64,000 bases of DNA from the NCBI RefSeq assembly GCF_006442315.1, contig NZ_VFVY01000011.1, positions 62,001-126,000 on the forward strand, given 5' to 3'. The notes under the pieces are model-generated. The model was not told where the DNA came from. It saw only the letters and a list, made by a program, of their open reading frames with translations, and searched no databases. Made by a program: the position numbers and the translations under genes. This stretch comes from Mesorhizobium sp. B2-3-4 (GTDB lineage: Bacteria; Pseudomonadota; Alphaproteobacteria; Rhizobiales; Rhizobiaceae). Of the stretch, positions 33,238 through 42,253 are shown piece after piece (the first letter of the stretch is position 1; the number at the start of each line of letters is the position of its first letter).

Positions 33238-33302
33238 CAAGAACAGATATTTAGGACAGGAATGGCCGGGCCTGAACATGCATTCCGGCTAAACTGTTCT
33301 TG
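33238..33302. repeat. 65-base imperfect palindrome 3' of pepF
   Basis: Nested arms CAAGAACAG / CTGTTCTTG (33238-33246, 33294-33302), TTAG / CTAA and GGAATG / CATTCC (33259-33264, 33281-33286) around a 16-base loop. It is AT-richer than its surroundings, has no T tract and lies 18 bases after the pepF stop. A dispersed palindromic element or a 3'-UTR structure. Confidence 0.55.
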
Positions 33303-33319
33303 CCGCCATGGAGGCGCCC

Positions 33320-35158
33320 TCAACCGTCGAGGGCTTCCAATTCATCGATCAGGCCGCTGATCACGCCAAGCCCGATCTGCCAGAAGGCGGGGTCGGTGGC
33401 GTCGAGGCCGAAAGGCGCCAGAAGCTGCGAATGATGCTTGGTGCCGCCGGCCCGCAGCATCTCGAAATACTTGTCCTGAAAGCCGCGCTCGGCATTCTGG
33501 TAGACCGCATAGAGCGAGTTCACCAGGCAGTCGCCGAAGGCATAGGCATAGACGTAGAAGGGCGAGTGGATGAAGTGCGGGATGTAGGTCCAGAACACTT
33601 CGTAGCCTTCACGCAGCTTGATCGCGGGACCAAGGCTCTCGGCCTGCACCTCCAGCCAGAACTGGCCGAGCTTGTCGGACGTCAGTTCGCCGTTGCGACG
33701 CTCGGCATGCACCTTGCGCTCGAATTCGTAGAAGGCGATCTGGCGCACGACCGTGTTGATCATGTCCTCGACCTTCTGGGCCAGCATCGCCTTGCGCTCG
33801 CGCCGGTCGGTGGTCCGCTCGAGCAGCGAGCGGAAGGTCAGCATCTCGCCGAAGACGGAAGCCGTTTCGGCCAGCGTCAGCGGCGTCGAGGCCATCAGCG
33901 CGCCCTGGCCGGCGGCCAGAACCTGGTGCACGCCGTGGCCGAGTTCATGCGCCAACGTCATCACGTCGCGCGGCTTGCCCATGTAGTTGAGCAGCACATA
34001 GGGGTGCGCCGACGGTACGGTCGGGTGGGCAAAGGCGCCGGGCGACTTGCCGGGACGCACCGGCGCGTCGATCCAGTTGCGGTCGAAGAAGGTGCGCGCG
34101 ATCTCGGCCATCTCGGGCGAGAATTGCTGGTAGGCCGACAGCACGGTGTTTCTTGCCTCGTCCCAGCCGATCACCGCCTGCGGCGTCTCCGGCAGCGGCG
34201 CATTGCGGTCCCAATGGTTCATCACCTCCATGCCGAGCCAGCGCGCTTTCATCGCGTAGTAACGGTGCGACAGGCGCGGATAGGCTTCGCGCACGGCCGC
34301 CGCGAGGGCGTCGACGACGCCGCGCTCGACGCGGTTGGCGAGATGGCGTGAATCGGCGATGTCCTGAAATCCGCGCCAGCGGTCGGAAATTTCCTTGTCC
34401 TTGGCCAGCGTGTTGGTGATCAGCGTGAAGGTGCGCAGGTTCTTGCGGAAGGTCGTGGCCAGTGCCTCCGAGGCGCGCCGGCGGATCTCGCCGTCGGCAT
34501 CCTGCAGGCGGTTGAGAGCCGGCTCCAGCGTCAGTTCCTCACCGTCGATGTCGAAGCGAAGATCGGTCATCGTCTCGTCGAACAGACGATTCCAGGCGCC
34601 ACGCCCGGTGATCGATTTTTCGTGAAAAAGCTGCTCGACGCGGTCTTCGAGCTGGAAGGGCTTGTCCATGCGCAGATCGAGCACCCACGGGCGGTAATGC
34701 CCAAAGGCGGGGTCGCCGGCCAGCGCGCCCTCGATCGCGGCATCGTCGATCAGGTTCAGTTCGAGCGCGAAGAACAGGAGATGGGCACTGGCGTCGGTCA
34801 TCTTCTCCTGGATATCGCCATAGAGCTTGGCGCGCTGCGGATCGGCGGTGTTGCCGGCATAGACCAGGCCGGCATAGGAGACGATGCGGCCGATCAGTTC
34901 CTCCAGCGCCTCGTAGGCCACCAGTGCTTCGCCCAGCTTGCCGGCGCTGCCGCGCCCGGCCTCGGCGGCGAGCGTGCCTTTCCAGCGGGCTTCGAATGCG
35001 ATGGCCTCGGCGGCGGCCCTGGCGATGTCGCGTTTCAGTTCCGGCGCGTCCATCCCGGCATAGAGGTCGGCAAGGTTCCATTCCGGCAGATCGCCAAGCT
35101 CGGCCGAGCCCTGACCGGACGCTGGTGCCGCAATCCGCCGATCAAACATCATGCGCAT
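33320..35158 (-). CDS. pepF: Oligoendopeptidase F
   Basis: 612 residues from the ATG at 35158 (AGAAGG nine bases upstream); longer in-frame starts to 35200 lie inside a repeat. M3-family zinc metallopeptidase that cleaves peptides of about 7-17 residues in the cytoplasm. Zinc motif HELGH at 404-408 with the downstream Glu in ETASVFGEM, and the N-terminal oligopeptidase F domain (about 110-190). The length fits the pepF/M3 group. The 3' end is followed by a long palindrome. Confidence 0.93.
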   Translation of the reverse strand: MRMMFDRRIAAPASGQGSAELGDLPEWNLADLYAGMDAPELKRDIARAAAEAIAFEARWKGTLAAEAGRGSAGKLGEALVAYEALEELIGRIVSYAGLVYAGNTADPQRAKLYGDIQEKMTDASAHLLFFALELNLIDDAAIEGALAGDPAFGHYRPWVLDLRMDKPFQLEDRVEQLFHEKSITGRGAWNRLFDETMTDLRFDIDGEELTLEPALNRLQDADGEIRRRASEALATTFRKNLRTFTLITNTLAKDKEISDRWRGFQDIADSRHLANRVERGVVDALAAAVREAYPRLSHRYYAMKARWLGMEVMNHWDRNAPLPETPQAVIGWDEARNTVLSAYQQFSPEMAEIARTFFDRNWIDAPVRPGKSPGAFAHPTVPSAHPYVLLNYMGKPRDVMTLAHELGHGVHQVLAAGQGALMASTPLTLAETASVFGEMLTFRSLLERTTDRRERKAMLAQKVEDMINTVVRQIAFYEFERKVHAERRNGELTSDKLGQFWLEVQAESLGPAIKLREGYEVFWTYIPHFIHSPFYVYAYAFGDCLVNSLYAVYQNAERGFQDKYFEMLRAGGTKHHSQLLAPFGLDATDPAFWQIGLGVISGLIDELEALDG

Positions 35159-35171
35159 CGAGATAACCTTC

Positions 35172-35201
35172 TTTGAATCAAGCGGCCGGCTTTGAATCAA
35201 A
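35172..35201. repeat. Tandem TTTGAATCAA boxes in front of pepF
   Basis: TTTGAATCAA occurs at 35172-35181 and 35191-35200, each followed by GGCC two to three bases later. TTTGA-N-TCAAA is itself palindromic. Spacing is 19 bases, nearly two helical turns, so a pair of operator sites just upstream of the pepF start is possible. Confidence 0.5.
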
Positions 35202-35350
35202 TGGCCGCAATTAGAGAGCCGGAATCAGCGGGAATGGAGAAGCCGGTCAAATCCTAAGGAATTCGTTCACCGGGTTTTTTGAAACCTTATTTAGAACCCT
35301 GTGCCAAGATGATCCATGGGGATTTCGGGCGCGGGTAGACCAAGACAGTC

Positions 35351-36889
35351 ATGACAGGTTCCATACTCATAGTCGATGACGATCCCGTGCAGCGCCGGCT
35401 GCTCGAGGCGGCGGTGACGCGGTTCGGCCACACCGCCATCGTCGCCGAAGGCGGTGCCGCCGGCCTCGAAGTTCTCGACGGTCGTGATGCCCGCGACGTT
35501 TCGGTCGTGATCCTCGACCTGGTCATGCCCGGTCTCGACGGCATCGGCGTGCTGAAGGCGATGCGCGAACGCGACATCAGCGTGCCGGTCATCGTGCAGA
35601 CCGCGCAGGGTGGCATCGAAACCGTGGTTTCGGCGATGCGCCACGGCGCATTCGACTTCGTCGTCAAGCCGGCTTCACCCGACAGGCTGCAGGCCTCGAT
35701 TGCCAATGCGCTCAGGGTCGAGGCGGTCGAGGGCGAGGTCAAGCGTACGTCGCGCAAACGCGGCGGGCTTTTGACCTTCAGGGACATGGTCACCCACAGC
35801 CCGGCCATGGACAGGGTGATACGCCTCGGCCAGAAGGCGGCGGCCTCGAACATCCCGATCCTGATCGAGGGTGAATCCGGCGTTGGCAAGGAATTGGTGG
35901 CGCGTGCCATCCAGGGCAGCGGCGACCGACGCTCCAAACCCTTCGTCACGGTCAACTGCGGCGCCATCCCGGACAATCTGGTGGAATCCATCCTGTTCGG
36001 CCACGAGAAGGGCTCGTTCACCGGCGCCACCGACAAGCATACCGGCAAGTTTGTCGAGGCGCATTCGGGAACGCTGTTCCTCGACGAGATCGGCGACCTG
36101 CCGCTCGACGTGCAGGTCAAGCTGCTGCGCGCCGTCCAGGAGGGCGAGGTCGATCCGGTCGGTGGCCGTTCTACCGTCAAGGTCGATATAAGGCTGATTT
36201 CGGCGACGCACCGCAACCTCCTGCAGCAGGTCAAGGACGGCAAGTTCCGCGAGGACCTGTTCTACCGGCTGAACGTCTACCCGATCTTCGTGCCGCCGCT
36301 GCGCGACCGCCGCGACGACATTCCCCATCTGGTCACGCATTTCATGGAGAAGGTGGCGCCGGCCGACCCGCGCCATCGGCTGAAAGGCATTTCGGCGGCG
36401 GCGCTCGGCGTGCTGCAGGCCTATGACTGGCCCGGCAACATCCGGCAGCTCGAAAACGCCGTCTTCCGCGCCTCGGTGCTGTGCGAAGGCGAGGTGCTGA
36501 CCGCCGATGATTTCCCGCAGATCCGGGCGCAGGTCGAAGGCACCGTCAATCTCGAGGTCGATGACGGGTTCGAAGCAGGCGCCGCCGCGCCGCCGCTGGC
36601 ACCGCGCGACGAGGACGTCGTACCCGACGAGACCGCACCGGCGGCCATACGCGAGCAGCCCGCCGGAGCGCCTCGGTTCGGGACGTTGCGGGCGCTCGAC
36701 GAGCGCGGCAATGTGCGTGCGCTGGCCGATGTCGAACTCGAAATGATCAAGCTTGCCATCGATCACTACAACGGCCAGATGAGCGAGGTCGCCCGCCGGC
36801 TCGGCATCGGCCGCTCGACGCTTTACCGCAAGCTCAAGGAATATGGCATCGACCCGGAAACCGGCCGCGTCGACAGGCTTGCCTCCTGA
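35351..36889 (+). CDS. Sigma-54-dependent response regulator, NtrC family
   Basis: 512 residues. Receiver domain 1-120 with the acidic pocket Asp9-Asp11, phospho-acceptor Asp56 in VVILDLVMPG and Lys in VVKPAS; AAA+ domain about 145-380 with Walker A GESGVGKE (174-181), the sigma-54 contact loop GSFTGA at 221-226 (Ser for the usual Ala), Walker B TLFLDEIG (241-248); a linker rich in Pro/Ala/Asp; and a Fis-type HTH at about 460-500 (SEVARRLGIGRSTLYRKLKEYGID). It activates sigma-54 promoters on phosphorylation. No partner histidine kinase is adjacent, so it is an orphan in this window. Similar in build to Caulobacter TacA. Confidence 0.93.
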   Translation: MTGSILIVDDDPVQRRLLEAAVTRFGHTAIVAEGGAAGLEVLDGRDARDVSVVILDLVMPGLDGIGVLKAMRERDISVPVIVQTAQGGIETVVSAMRHGAFDFVVKPASPDRLQASIANALRVEAVEGEVKRTSRKRGGLLTFRDMVTHSPAMDRVIRLGQKAAASNIPILIEGESGVGKELVARAIQGSGDRRSKPFVTVNCGAIPDNLVESILFGHEKGSFTGATDKHTGKFVEAHSGTLFLDEIGDLPLDVQVKLLRAVQEGEVDPVGGRSTVKVDIRLISATHRNLLQQVKDGKFREDLFYRLNVYPIFVPPLRDRRDDIPHLVTHFMEKVAPADPRHRLKGISAAALGVLQAYDWPGNIRQLENAVFRASVLCEGEVLTADDFPQIRAQVEGTVNLEVDDGFEAGAAAPPLAPRDEDVVPDETAPAAIREQPAGAPRFGTLRALDERGNVRALADVELEMIKLAIDHYNGQMSEVARRLGIGRSTLYRKLKEYGIDPETGRVDRLAS

Positions 36890-37226
36890 GCCACAAGCCC
36901 CGGACCAGTTTCCCTTGTCATAATATGGCCTTACAGGGTGCCGTCCCTGGATTGTGGCGGGCCGGAGGCGACGCTCGACGGGGCCTTGTTCACGCATTGA
37001 GGCCAATGGTAACAGATCGTGTTCGGCCAAAACCGGAATCCTGATCTAAACCAGCGGTTTACCAAGAAACCTTGCGGACAATTTTTGACGGGATATCGCC
37101 ATGGTGTTACCGCATTTTGGCTTCAATAAGCGATGATTAACCATTAGGATCGATATTCGGATGTGATAACGACACGTCCGTTTGGGCAAATCCGGGGACA
37201 AACGGCAGCCTGCAAGGCCTTTTGAT
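36890..37226. other. Gene-free stretch between the NtrC-type regulator and DUF882 genes
   Basis: A hairpin GGCTTG / CAAGCC spans the regulator's stop codon (about 36876-36899), with CCTCCTG in its loop. A short hairpin AAACC-AGC-GGTTT lies near 37047. TTAACCAT at 37137-37144 matches a CtrA half-site. No terminator with a T tract and no small gene could be supported. Confidence 0.5.
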
Positions 37227-39101
37227 TTGAACAGAATCGAACGACTCACAAACGGGCGGCACTACCACGTGAGCGTCTGGCCGAGATGGCTGGCCGCGGT
37301 GATTGTCGCATTTGGTTTTGTTGCCGCGGCCGCCACGGGCGCCAAGGCCGAAGTTCGTTCGCTGAAGCTCTACCACCTCCACACGCACGAGAAGGCGGAG
37401 ATCGTCTACAAGCGCAATGGCCGCTACGATCCCGAGGGCCTGCGCAAGATCAACATCATCCTGCGCGACTGGCGCCGCAACGAACCGACCAAGATGGACC
37501 CGCGCCTGCTGGACCTGGTCTGGGAAGCTTATCGGGAAAGCGGCGCCACCGACTACATCCAGGTCGTCTGCGGCTACCGTTCGCCGGCGACCAATTCGAT
37601 GCTGCGCAGCCGCAGCCGCGGTGTCGCCGAGAAGAGCCAGCACATGCTGGGCAAGGCGATGGATTTCTATATTCCCGGTGTGCCGCTGAAGAAGCTGCGC
37701 AACATCGGCCTCAAGATGCAGGGCGGTGGCGTCGGCTACTATCCGACCTCCGGTTCGCCGTTCGTCCACATGGATGTCGGCAATGTGCGCCATTGGCCCG
37801 GCATCAGCCGCCAGGAACTGGTCAGCCTGTTCCCCAACGGCAAGACGCTGCACGTGCCGAGCGATGGCCGTCCGCTGCCAGGCTATGAACAGGCCCTGGC
37901 CTCCTACAAGTCGCGCAAGGGCGCGGGCACACCCAATATCGAACTGGCCAGCGCCGGCGGCAGCGGCAAGAAATCCGGCGGGTTCCTTTCCGCCTTCTTC
38001 GGCGGCGGCGACGACGAAGCCGATGACAGCGCCGACGTCGAGACCGCCTCGGCTGCCCCCGCGCCCAAGGCTAGAAACCTGAAGCCGGCCGCGGCAGCCA
38101 AGAGCAGCAACCTGCCGGGCATCGCCATCGTCGCCCCCGAGAACGCCCAGCGCGCCAACATTCCGCAGATTGCCGACGAGCAGGCTCCCGAGCCAGAGAA
38201 GGATACGCCGGAGACGATCATCGCGGCGCTGCCGGCCAAGGAGATTCCGCTGCCCGACTTCGCACCGCGGCCGAAGGTCGATGTCGGCGCGCAGCAGCCT
38301 GAGAACGTTCCCTTCGCCATGGCCGACGCGACGGCCACCACCGAACAGGCCGTTGCGACCGCGCAGGCGCCGGCGAACATGCCTTTCGGCAAGTCCGATC
38401 CGGCGGCGATCGCGGAAGCCGCGGCCGCCGATCCGGCACAGGTTGCCGTCAACAACATTCCCCTGCCGACATGGCGTCCCGAGCGCTCGCTGCCGGCTGA
38501 TCTCGCACCGCCGCCCAGCAAGGATGTGCTGATGGCGCTGGCCGAGACGGCTGACCAGGGCAAGACCGCGACCGACGCGTTCTCCGTCCTGCCGACCGCG
38601 CGTCCCAAGCCGGATGCGGTCAAGGCGGTGCTCGACGAGGCCAATGCCCAGGTCGGCGGCGGCGACGAATATCAGCTCGCTTCATTGTCCACGGAACCGC
38701 GCTCGGCCTTCAACGATCCGTCCGGTGTCGATGCCGCGTCGCCGCGCCAGGCCGTCGCGGGCCGCCCGGCGGGGTCCGACCCGGCCGCCGCGATCGGCGC
38801 CGGCGTGAAGACGACGCGCAAGGAAGCCAGGGCCACCGCCCGCGACCAGAAACCCGGCCCGAGGGCCGTGGTGGTTGCCGCTGCACCCCAAGCCGCCCGT
38901 TGGGCGCTGACCAGCGGCGAGAACGTTGCCACCGTTTCGACCGCGACGACCGCGCCGGGCTACGCCTACAACATCGTGCATACGCCGCCGAGCGAGGTCT
39001 ATACGGCCGGCTTCCAGTCGGGCAACCAGATGGCCGACGCCAACCGTTTCACCGGTAATGCCGTCAAGTTCATGTCGGTAGCGCGCTTCCAGACGAAATA
39101 A
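37227..39101 (+). CDS. DUF882 (MepK-type, M15-like) murein endopeptidase with long Ala/Pro-rich tail
   Basis: 624 residues from the TTG at 37227 (AAGG nine bases before). Other in-frame starts are TTG 37182 and GTG 37269; the signal sequence (WPRWLAAVIVAFGFVAAAATGAKAE) is inside all of them. The DUF882 domain takes the first 200 residues, with YRSPATNSMLR, EKSQHMLGKAMDFYIPG and GVGYYPTSGSPFVHMDVGNVRHWP, giving the Zn ligands H-x6-D and H. Relatives cut cross-links in peptidoglycan in the periplasm. The remaining 400 residues are low-complexity Ala/Pro/Asp, without a known domain. A terminator follows. Confidence 0.87.
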   Translation: MNRIERLTNGRHYHVSVWPRWLAAVIVAFGFVAAAATGAKAEVRSLKLYHLHTHEKAEIVYKRNGRYDPEGLRKINIILRDWRRNEPTKMDPRLLDLVWEAYRESGATDYIQVVCGYRSPATNSMLRSRSRGVAEKSQHMLGKAMDFYIPGVPLKKLRNIGLKMQGGGVGYYPTSGSPFVHMDVGNVRHWPGISRQELVSLFPNGKTLHVPSDGRPLPGYEQALASYKSRKGAGTPNIELASAGGSGKKSGGFLSAFFGGGDDEADDSADVETASAAPAPKARNLKPAAAAKSSNLPGIAIVAPENAQRANIPQIADEQAPEPEKDTPETIIAALPAKEIPLPDFAPRPKVDVGAQQPENVPFAMADATATTEQAVATAQAPANMPFGKSDPAAIAEAAAADPAQVAVNNIPLPTWRPERSLPADLAPPPSKDVLMALAETADQGKTATDAFSVLPTARPKPDAVKAVLDEANAQVGGGDEYQLASLSTEPRSAFNDPSGVDAASPRQAVAGRPAGSDPAAAIGAGVKTTRKEARATARDQKPGPRAVVVAAAPQAARWALTSGENVATVSTATTAPGYAYNIVHTPPSEVYTAGFQSGNQMADANRFTGNAVKFMSVARFQTK

Positions 39102-39120
39102 GGGACAAGTCAGCACGCAA

Positions 39121-39150
39121 AGCCGCGTCGGGCGACCGACGCGGCTTTTT
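39121..39150 (+). terminator. Intrinsic terminator of the DUF882 gene
   Basis: AGCCGCGTCGG-GCGA-CCGACGCGGCT, an 11-bp perfect stem with a four-base loop and five T, 19 bases after the stop. Confidence 0.93.
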
Positions 39151-39375
39151 GCTGTCGAAAGCACGATGTCCACGCTCGTTTTTCAATCGCTGGTGCGGTG
39201 CTGTCGGCTGGCTGCGATGTCCGCCAGGCACGAGGCGATCGCCGCGAGCGGATGACCGGTGCTGGAGAAATCGGTGATAGGCCAAGAGGATCACGCGCGG
39301 CTGAACTTCTCGTGAAGCGGGAACAGGCCACTCATTTCCGGGTTAAGGTGGGTTCGTTCCAACCTGGGGATATTC

Positions 39376-39552
39376 ATGAAGAAGATTCTACTTGCATCCG
39401 TTCTGGCACTGGCGGCGGCATCGGCCGCGATCGTGCCTTCGCAGGCCGAGACCGTCATCATCAAGAACAACAGGCATCACTGCAGAACCAAGCTGGTCAC
39501 GCATTGGGTTCACCATCACCGGGTGGTCGAGAAGGTCAAGGTCTGCCACTGA
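39376..39552 (+). CDS. 58-residue exported His-rich peptide
   Basis: A short gene. The product has a clear signal peptide (MKKILLASVLALAAASA to about residue 24, cleavage near SQAE), and a mature part of some 34 residues with two Cys, HH and HHH clusters and many Lys/Arg: basic and His-rich. GGGGATATTC precedes the ATG and a strong terminator follows 19 bases after the stop, so the unit is a complete monocistron. Such peptides may bind metal or the cell wall in the periplasm (inference). I know of no named family. Confidence 0.72.
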   Translation: MKKILLASVLALAAASAAIVPSQAETVIIKNNRHHCRTKLVTHWVHHHRVVEKVKVCH

Positions 39553-39570
39553 CCTTCAGCCGAACAAGAG

Positions 39571-39599
39571 ACCGGCCAGTGAAAGCTGGCCGGTTTTTT
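39571..39599 (+). terminator. Intrinsic terminator of the small His-rich gene
   Basis: ACCGGCCAG-TGAAAG-CTGGCCGGT, a 9-bp perfect stem followed by six T. Confidence 0.95.
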
Positions 39600-39635
39600 G
39601 TGTGCTTCGTCAACCCCGGCAGACTTTTGGCGACA

Positions 39636-40547
39636 TCAGTCAATTTCCAGCGTGGCGGCTTCGCCGCGTGCCAGAAGCCGCGCTGCGTCTCGCGCGGGCG
39701 GCAATCCGAACTGGCGCGCATATTCCCGACTGAACTGTGAAGCGCTTTCATAGCCGACGCTGAAGGCGACGCGCGCGGCATTGCCGGGCTGTGCCAGCAT
39801 CAGATGGCGCGCTTCGAGCAGACGGACCTGCTTCTGGTACTGGAGCGGGCTCATCGCTGTCGCTGCCTTGAAATGGCGATGGAAGGCGGCACTGCTCATA
39901 TGGGCGAGCGCGGCCAGTTCCCGCACGTCGATCGGCTCATCGTAGTGCGCCCGTATCCACGCGGTGGTGCGGCGAATCTGTGAGAGGCGCCCGTCGGCAC
40001 GGGCGAGTTGCCGAAGTTTCGCACCTTGCGGGCCCTGCAGCAGCCGAAAGACGATTTCCCGTTCGAGCATCGGGCCGAGCACCGGAATTTCCGCCGGCCT
40101 GTCGAGCAGCCGCAGCATACGGCGCCACGCGTCGAGCAGGTCGTCATCGGCTGGGTAGGTGGCAAAATCGTCGCCGCCGATCATCGGCTTATGGTCGATC
40201 AGGAAGGTAGCAATCACCTCGATATCGAGGGCGAAGGCGATGGCCAGATAGGGATGGGCGGGACTCGCCTGGATCAACTGGCTGGTGGCAGGGGTCTCGA
40301 CCGCGTATACGAAACAACTGCCGGCACTATAGGCAAGCGTGCGGTCGCCGATGAGCACCGATTTGGTGCCCTGCAGGACGAAGAGGACCGTCGGCTGGCA
40401 AAGCTCGGGCAGCGGCGATGTCGCAACCTCGCTGCGGCCGATGGTAACGCGCGGGATAGCAGTCTTCGTCCGTCGCCCATGGGCATGACGGCCGGCGATT
40501 GCGATCAACTCCTGCAGCACTTCGCTCATCGTTTCAGCATTGCTCAT
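39636..40547 (-). CDS. AraC family transcriptional regulator (AraC_N type)
   Basis: 303 residues from the ATG at 40547; an in-frame ATG six codons later is also possible. The N-terminal AraC-type sensor (about 20-165, RVTIGRSEVATSPLPELCQPTVLFVLQGTKSVLIG) is the AraC_N family often encoded beside short-chain dehydrogenases. The C-terminal double HTH occupies about 195-295 (RELAALAHMSSAAFHRHFKAATAMSPLQYQKQ, then SVGYESASQFSREYARQFG). It is divergent from the SDR gene at 40660 across 112 bases and probably controls it. Confidence 0.9.
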   Translation of the reverse strand: MSNAETMSEVLQELIAIAGRHAHGRRTKTAIPRVTIGRSEVATSPLPELCQPTVLFVLQGTKSVLIGDRTLAYSAGSCFVYAVETPATSQLIQASPAHPYLAIAFALDIEVIATFLIDHKPMIGGDDFATYPADDDLLDAWRRMLRLLDRPAEIPVLGPMLEREIVFRLLQGPQGAKLRQLARADGRLSQIRRTTAWIRAHYDEPIDVRELAALAHMSSAAFHRHFKAATAMSPLQYQKQVRLLEARHLMLAQPGNAARVAFSVGYESASQFSREYARQFGLPPARDAARLLARGEAATLEID

Positions 40548-40659
40548 TCGCACCGGCCACGCAACCAAGTGAGAGGTTTAGGCAAGAGTATGAGAGCTTC
40601 CGGCGCGCGAAGCCGGCCAGCTTGCGTCATTTCTGGATCACGCAAAAGGAGACATCGAA

Positions 40660-41409
40660 ATGACGACACAGAAGAACGCGCTGGTGACCGGCGCCAACAA
40701 GGGTATTGGCCTGGAGACCGCCCGGCGTCTCGCGGCGATGGGGTTCAAGGTCTGGCTCGGCGCTCGGGATTCGAGACGCGGCACGGCCGCGGCCGAGGCG
40801 CTTGCCGGCGAAGGGTTCGACGTCGAATGGCTCGAGCTCGATGTGACCAGCGACGAAAGCGTGGCTGCCGCGGCCAGCGCCGTCGCGGCAAGGACACCCA
40901 GCCTTGACGTGCTGGTCAACAATGCCGGCATCGCGCCCGGCTATGTCGACGCGCTCGGGCGGGATGGCCGCTATGAGCGGCCGCCAAGTCTCGAGGATGT
41001 CGCCGACATGAAGGCCACTTACGACGTCAACGTCTTCGGTCCGGTTCGCGTCACCCAGGCGTTCCTGCCGCTGCTCGAGGCGGCGCCCGCCGCGCGCATC
41101 GTCATGGTGAGCAGCTATCTCGGCTCGATCGCGCGCGCGGCCGGCGAAGGCCCGTCGCCCAATGTCATGGGCTATGGCAGTTCGAAGACGGCGCTCAACG
41201 CCATTACCGTGGCCTTCGCCAGGGAGCTGTCGCCCCGGGGCATCATGGTCAATGCCGCCGCGCCCGGCTACACCGCCACCGATCTCAACGGTCACAAAGG
41301 CCACCGCACGGTCGAGCAGGCGGCCGAGATCGTGGTGCGCCTGGCAGCGCTGGACGCGGGCGGACCGACCGGCGGCTATTTCGACGAGAACGGTCCTCTG
41401 CCCTGGTGA
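40660..41409 (+). CDS. Short-chain dehydrogenase/reductase
   Basis: 249 residues. Classical SDR: cofactor motif TGANKGIG at about 10-17, NNAG near 87-90, catalytic Ser in VSSYLG and YGSSK (Tyr-x3-Lys) near 170. It reduces or oxidises a small carbonyl or alcohol with NAD(P); the substrate is unknown. AAGGAGACATCGA precedes the start. The divergent AraC_N regulator suggests inducible expression, and pairs of this type often respond to aldehydes or quinones. Confidence 0.9.
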   Translation: MTTQKNALVTGANKGIGLETARRLAAMGFKVWLGARDSRRGTAAAEALAGEGFDVEWLELDVTSDESVAAAASAVAARTPSLDVLVNNAGIAPGYVDALGRDGRYERPPSLEDVADMKATYDVNVFGPVRVTQAFLPLLEAAPAARIVMVSSYLGSIARAAGEGPSPNVMGYGSSKTALNAITVAFARELSPRGIMVNAAAPGYTATDLNGHKGHRTVEQAAEIVVRLAALDAGGPTGGYFDENGPLPW

Positions 41410-41415
41410 GCGCGG

Positions 41416-42054
41416 TTACTTTCCGAGCTTGCTCGCCGCACGCGCCAATGCCTCGATCTCGTCCCATCCGCCGGCCTTGACGAGATCGTCCGGCGCGACC
41501 CACGACCCGCCGACGCAGATGACATTGGGCAGGCTGAGATAGTCGGCCGCGTTCTTGCCGGTGATGCCGCCGGTCGGGCAGAATTTGACGTCCGCCAGCG
41601 GCGAGGCGAAGGCCTTCAGCGATGCGATGCCGCCGGACTGTTCGGCCGGGAAGAATTTCAGGAAGCGCAGGCCGGCCTCGCGGGCGGCCATGATCTCGCC
41701 CGGTGTGATGGCTCCGGGCAGCAGCGGAACCTCGCTGGCGGCGGCCGCCGCCAGAAGCTGACCGGTGATGCCGGGGCTGACGATAAAGCGCGAACCGGCG
41801 CTGGCCGCCTCGTCGAACTGCCTGGCATCCAGAATGGTGCCGGCGCCGACGATGGCCTCCTCGACCTCGCCCGCCACGCGCCGGATCGCTTCGAGCGCGT
41901 CCGCGGTCCGCAGCGTGATCTCGATCGCCGGCAGGCCACCCCGTGCCAGCGCGCGGGCCAGCGGCACCGCATCGGCGACATTGGCTATCTTGAGCACCGG
42001 AATGACTGGTTGGCCATTGAGCAGCGACAGGAGTTTCTCGGTCTTGCTGGGCAT
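41416..42054 (-). CDS. eda: 2-dehydro-3-deoxy-phosphogluconate aldolase (KDPG/KHG aldolase)
   Basis: 212 residues from the ATG at 42054, with AAGGAGAGACAG upstream. Splits KDPG to pyruvate and glyceraldehyde-3-phosphate in the Entner-Doudoroff pathway. TIM-barrel motifs: PVLKI, EITLRT with the catalytic Glu, GAGTI, and LRFLKFFPAEQSGG with the Schiff-base Lys, then FCPTGGI. No edd gene is adjacent. Length is typical. It is convergent with the SDR gene, six bases between the two stops. Confidence 0.94.
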   Translation of the reverse strand: MPSKTEKLLSLLNGQPVIPVLKIANVADAVPLARALARGGLPAIEITLRTADALEAIRRVAGEVEEAIVGAGTILDARQFDEAASAGSRFIVSPGITGQLLAAAAASEVPLLPGAITPGEIMAAREAGLRFLKFFPAEQSGGIASLKAFASPLADVKFCPTGGITGKNAADYLSLPNVICVGGSWVAPDDLVKAGGWDEIEALARAASKLGK

Positions 42055-42253
42055 CTGTCTCTCCTTGTCGAGCGCTGTGTCGGGGGATTTCAACCGATTA
42101 GCAGACGGGTATTGCCCTGTCCACGGAACCCGTCGCGGCGCGATGTCACGCGGTGCGCCGAGCTTAGTGCTTCTTCGCCGACAGCACCATGACAGGCGCC
42201 GCGAACCCGTTTCGCCTTGAATCGGCTTCTACGAGCGTCTAGGTGCTCTGGCA

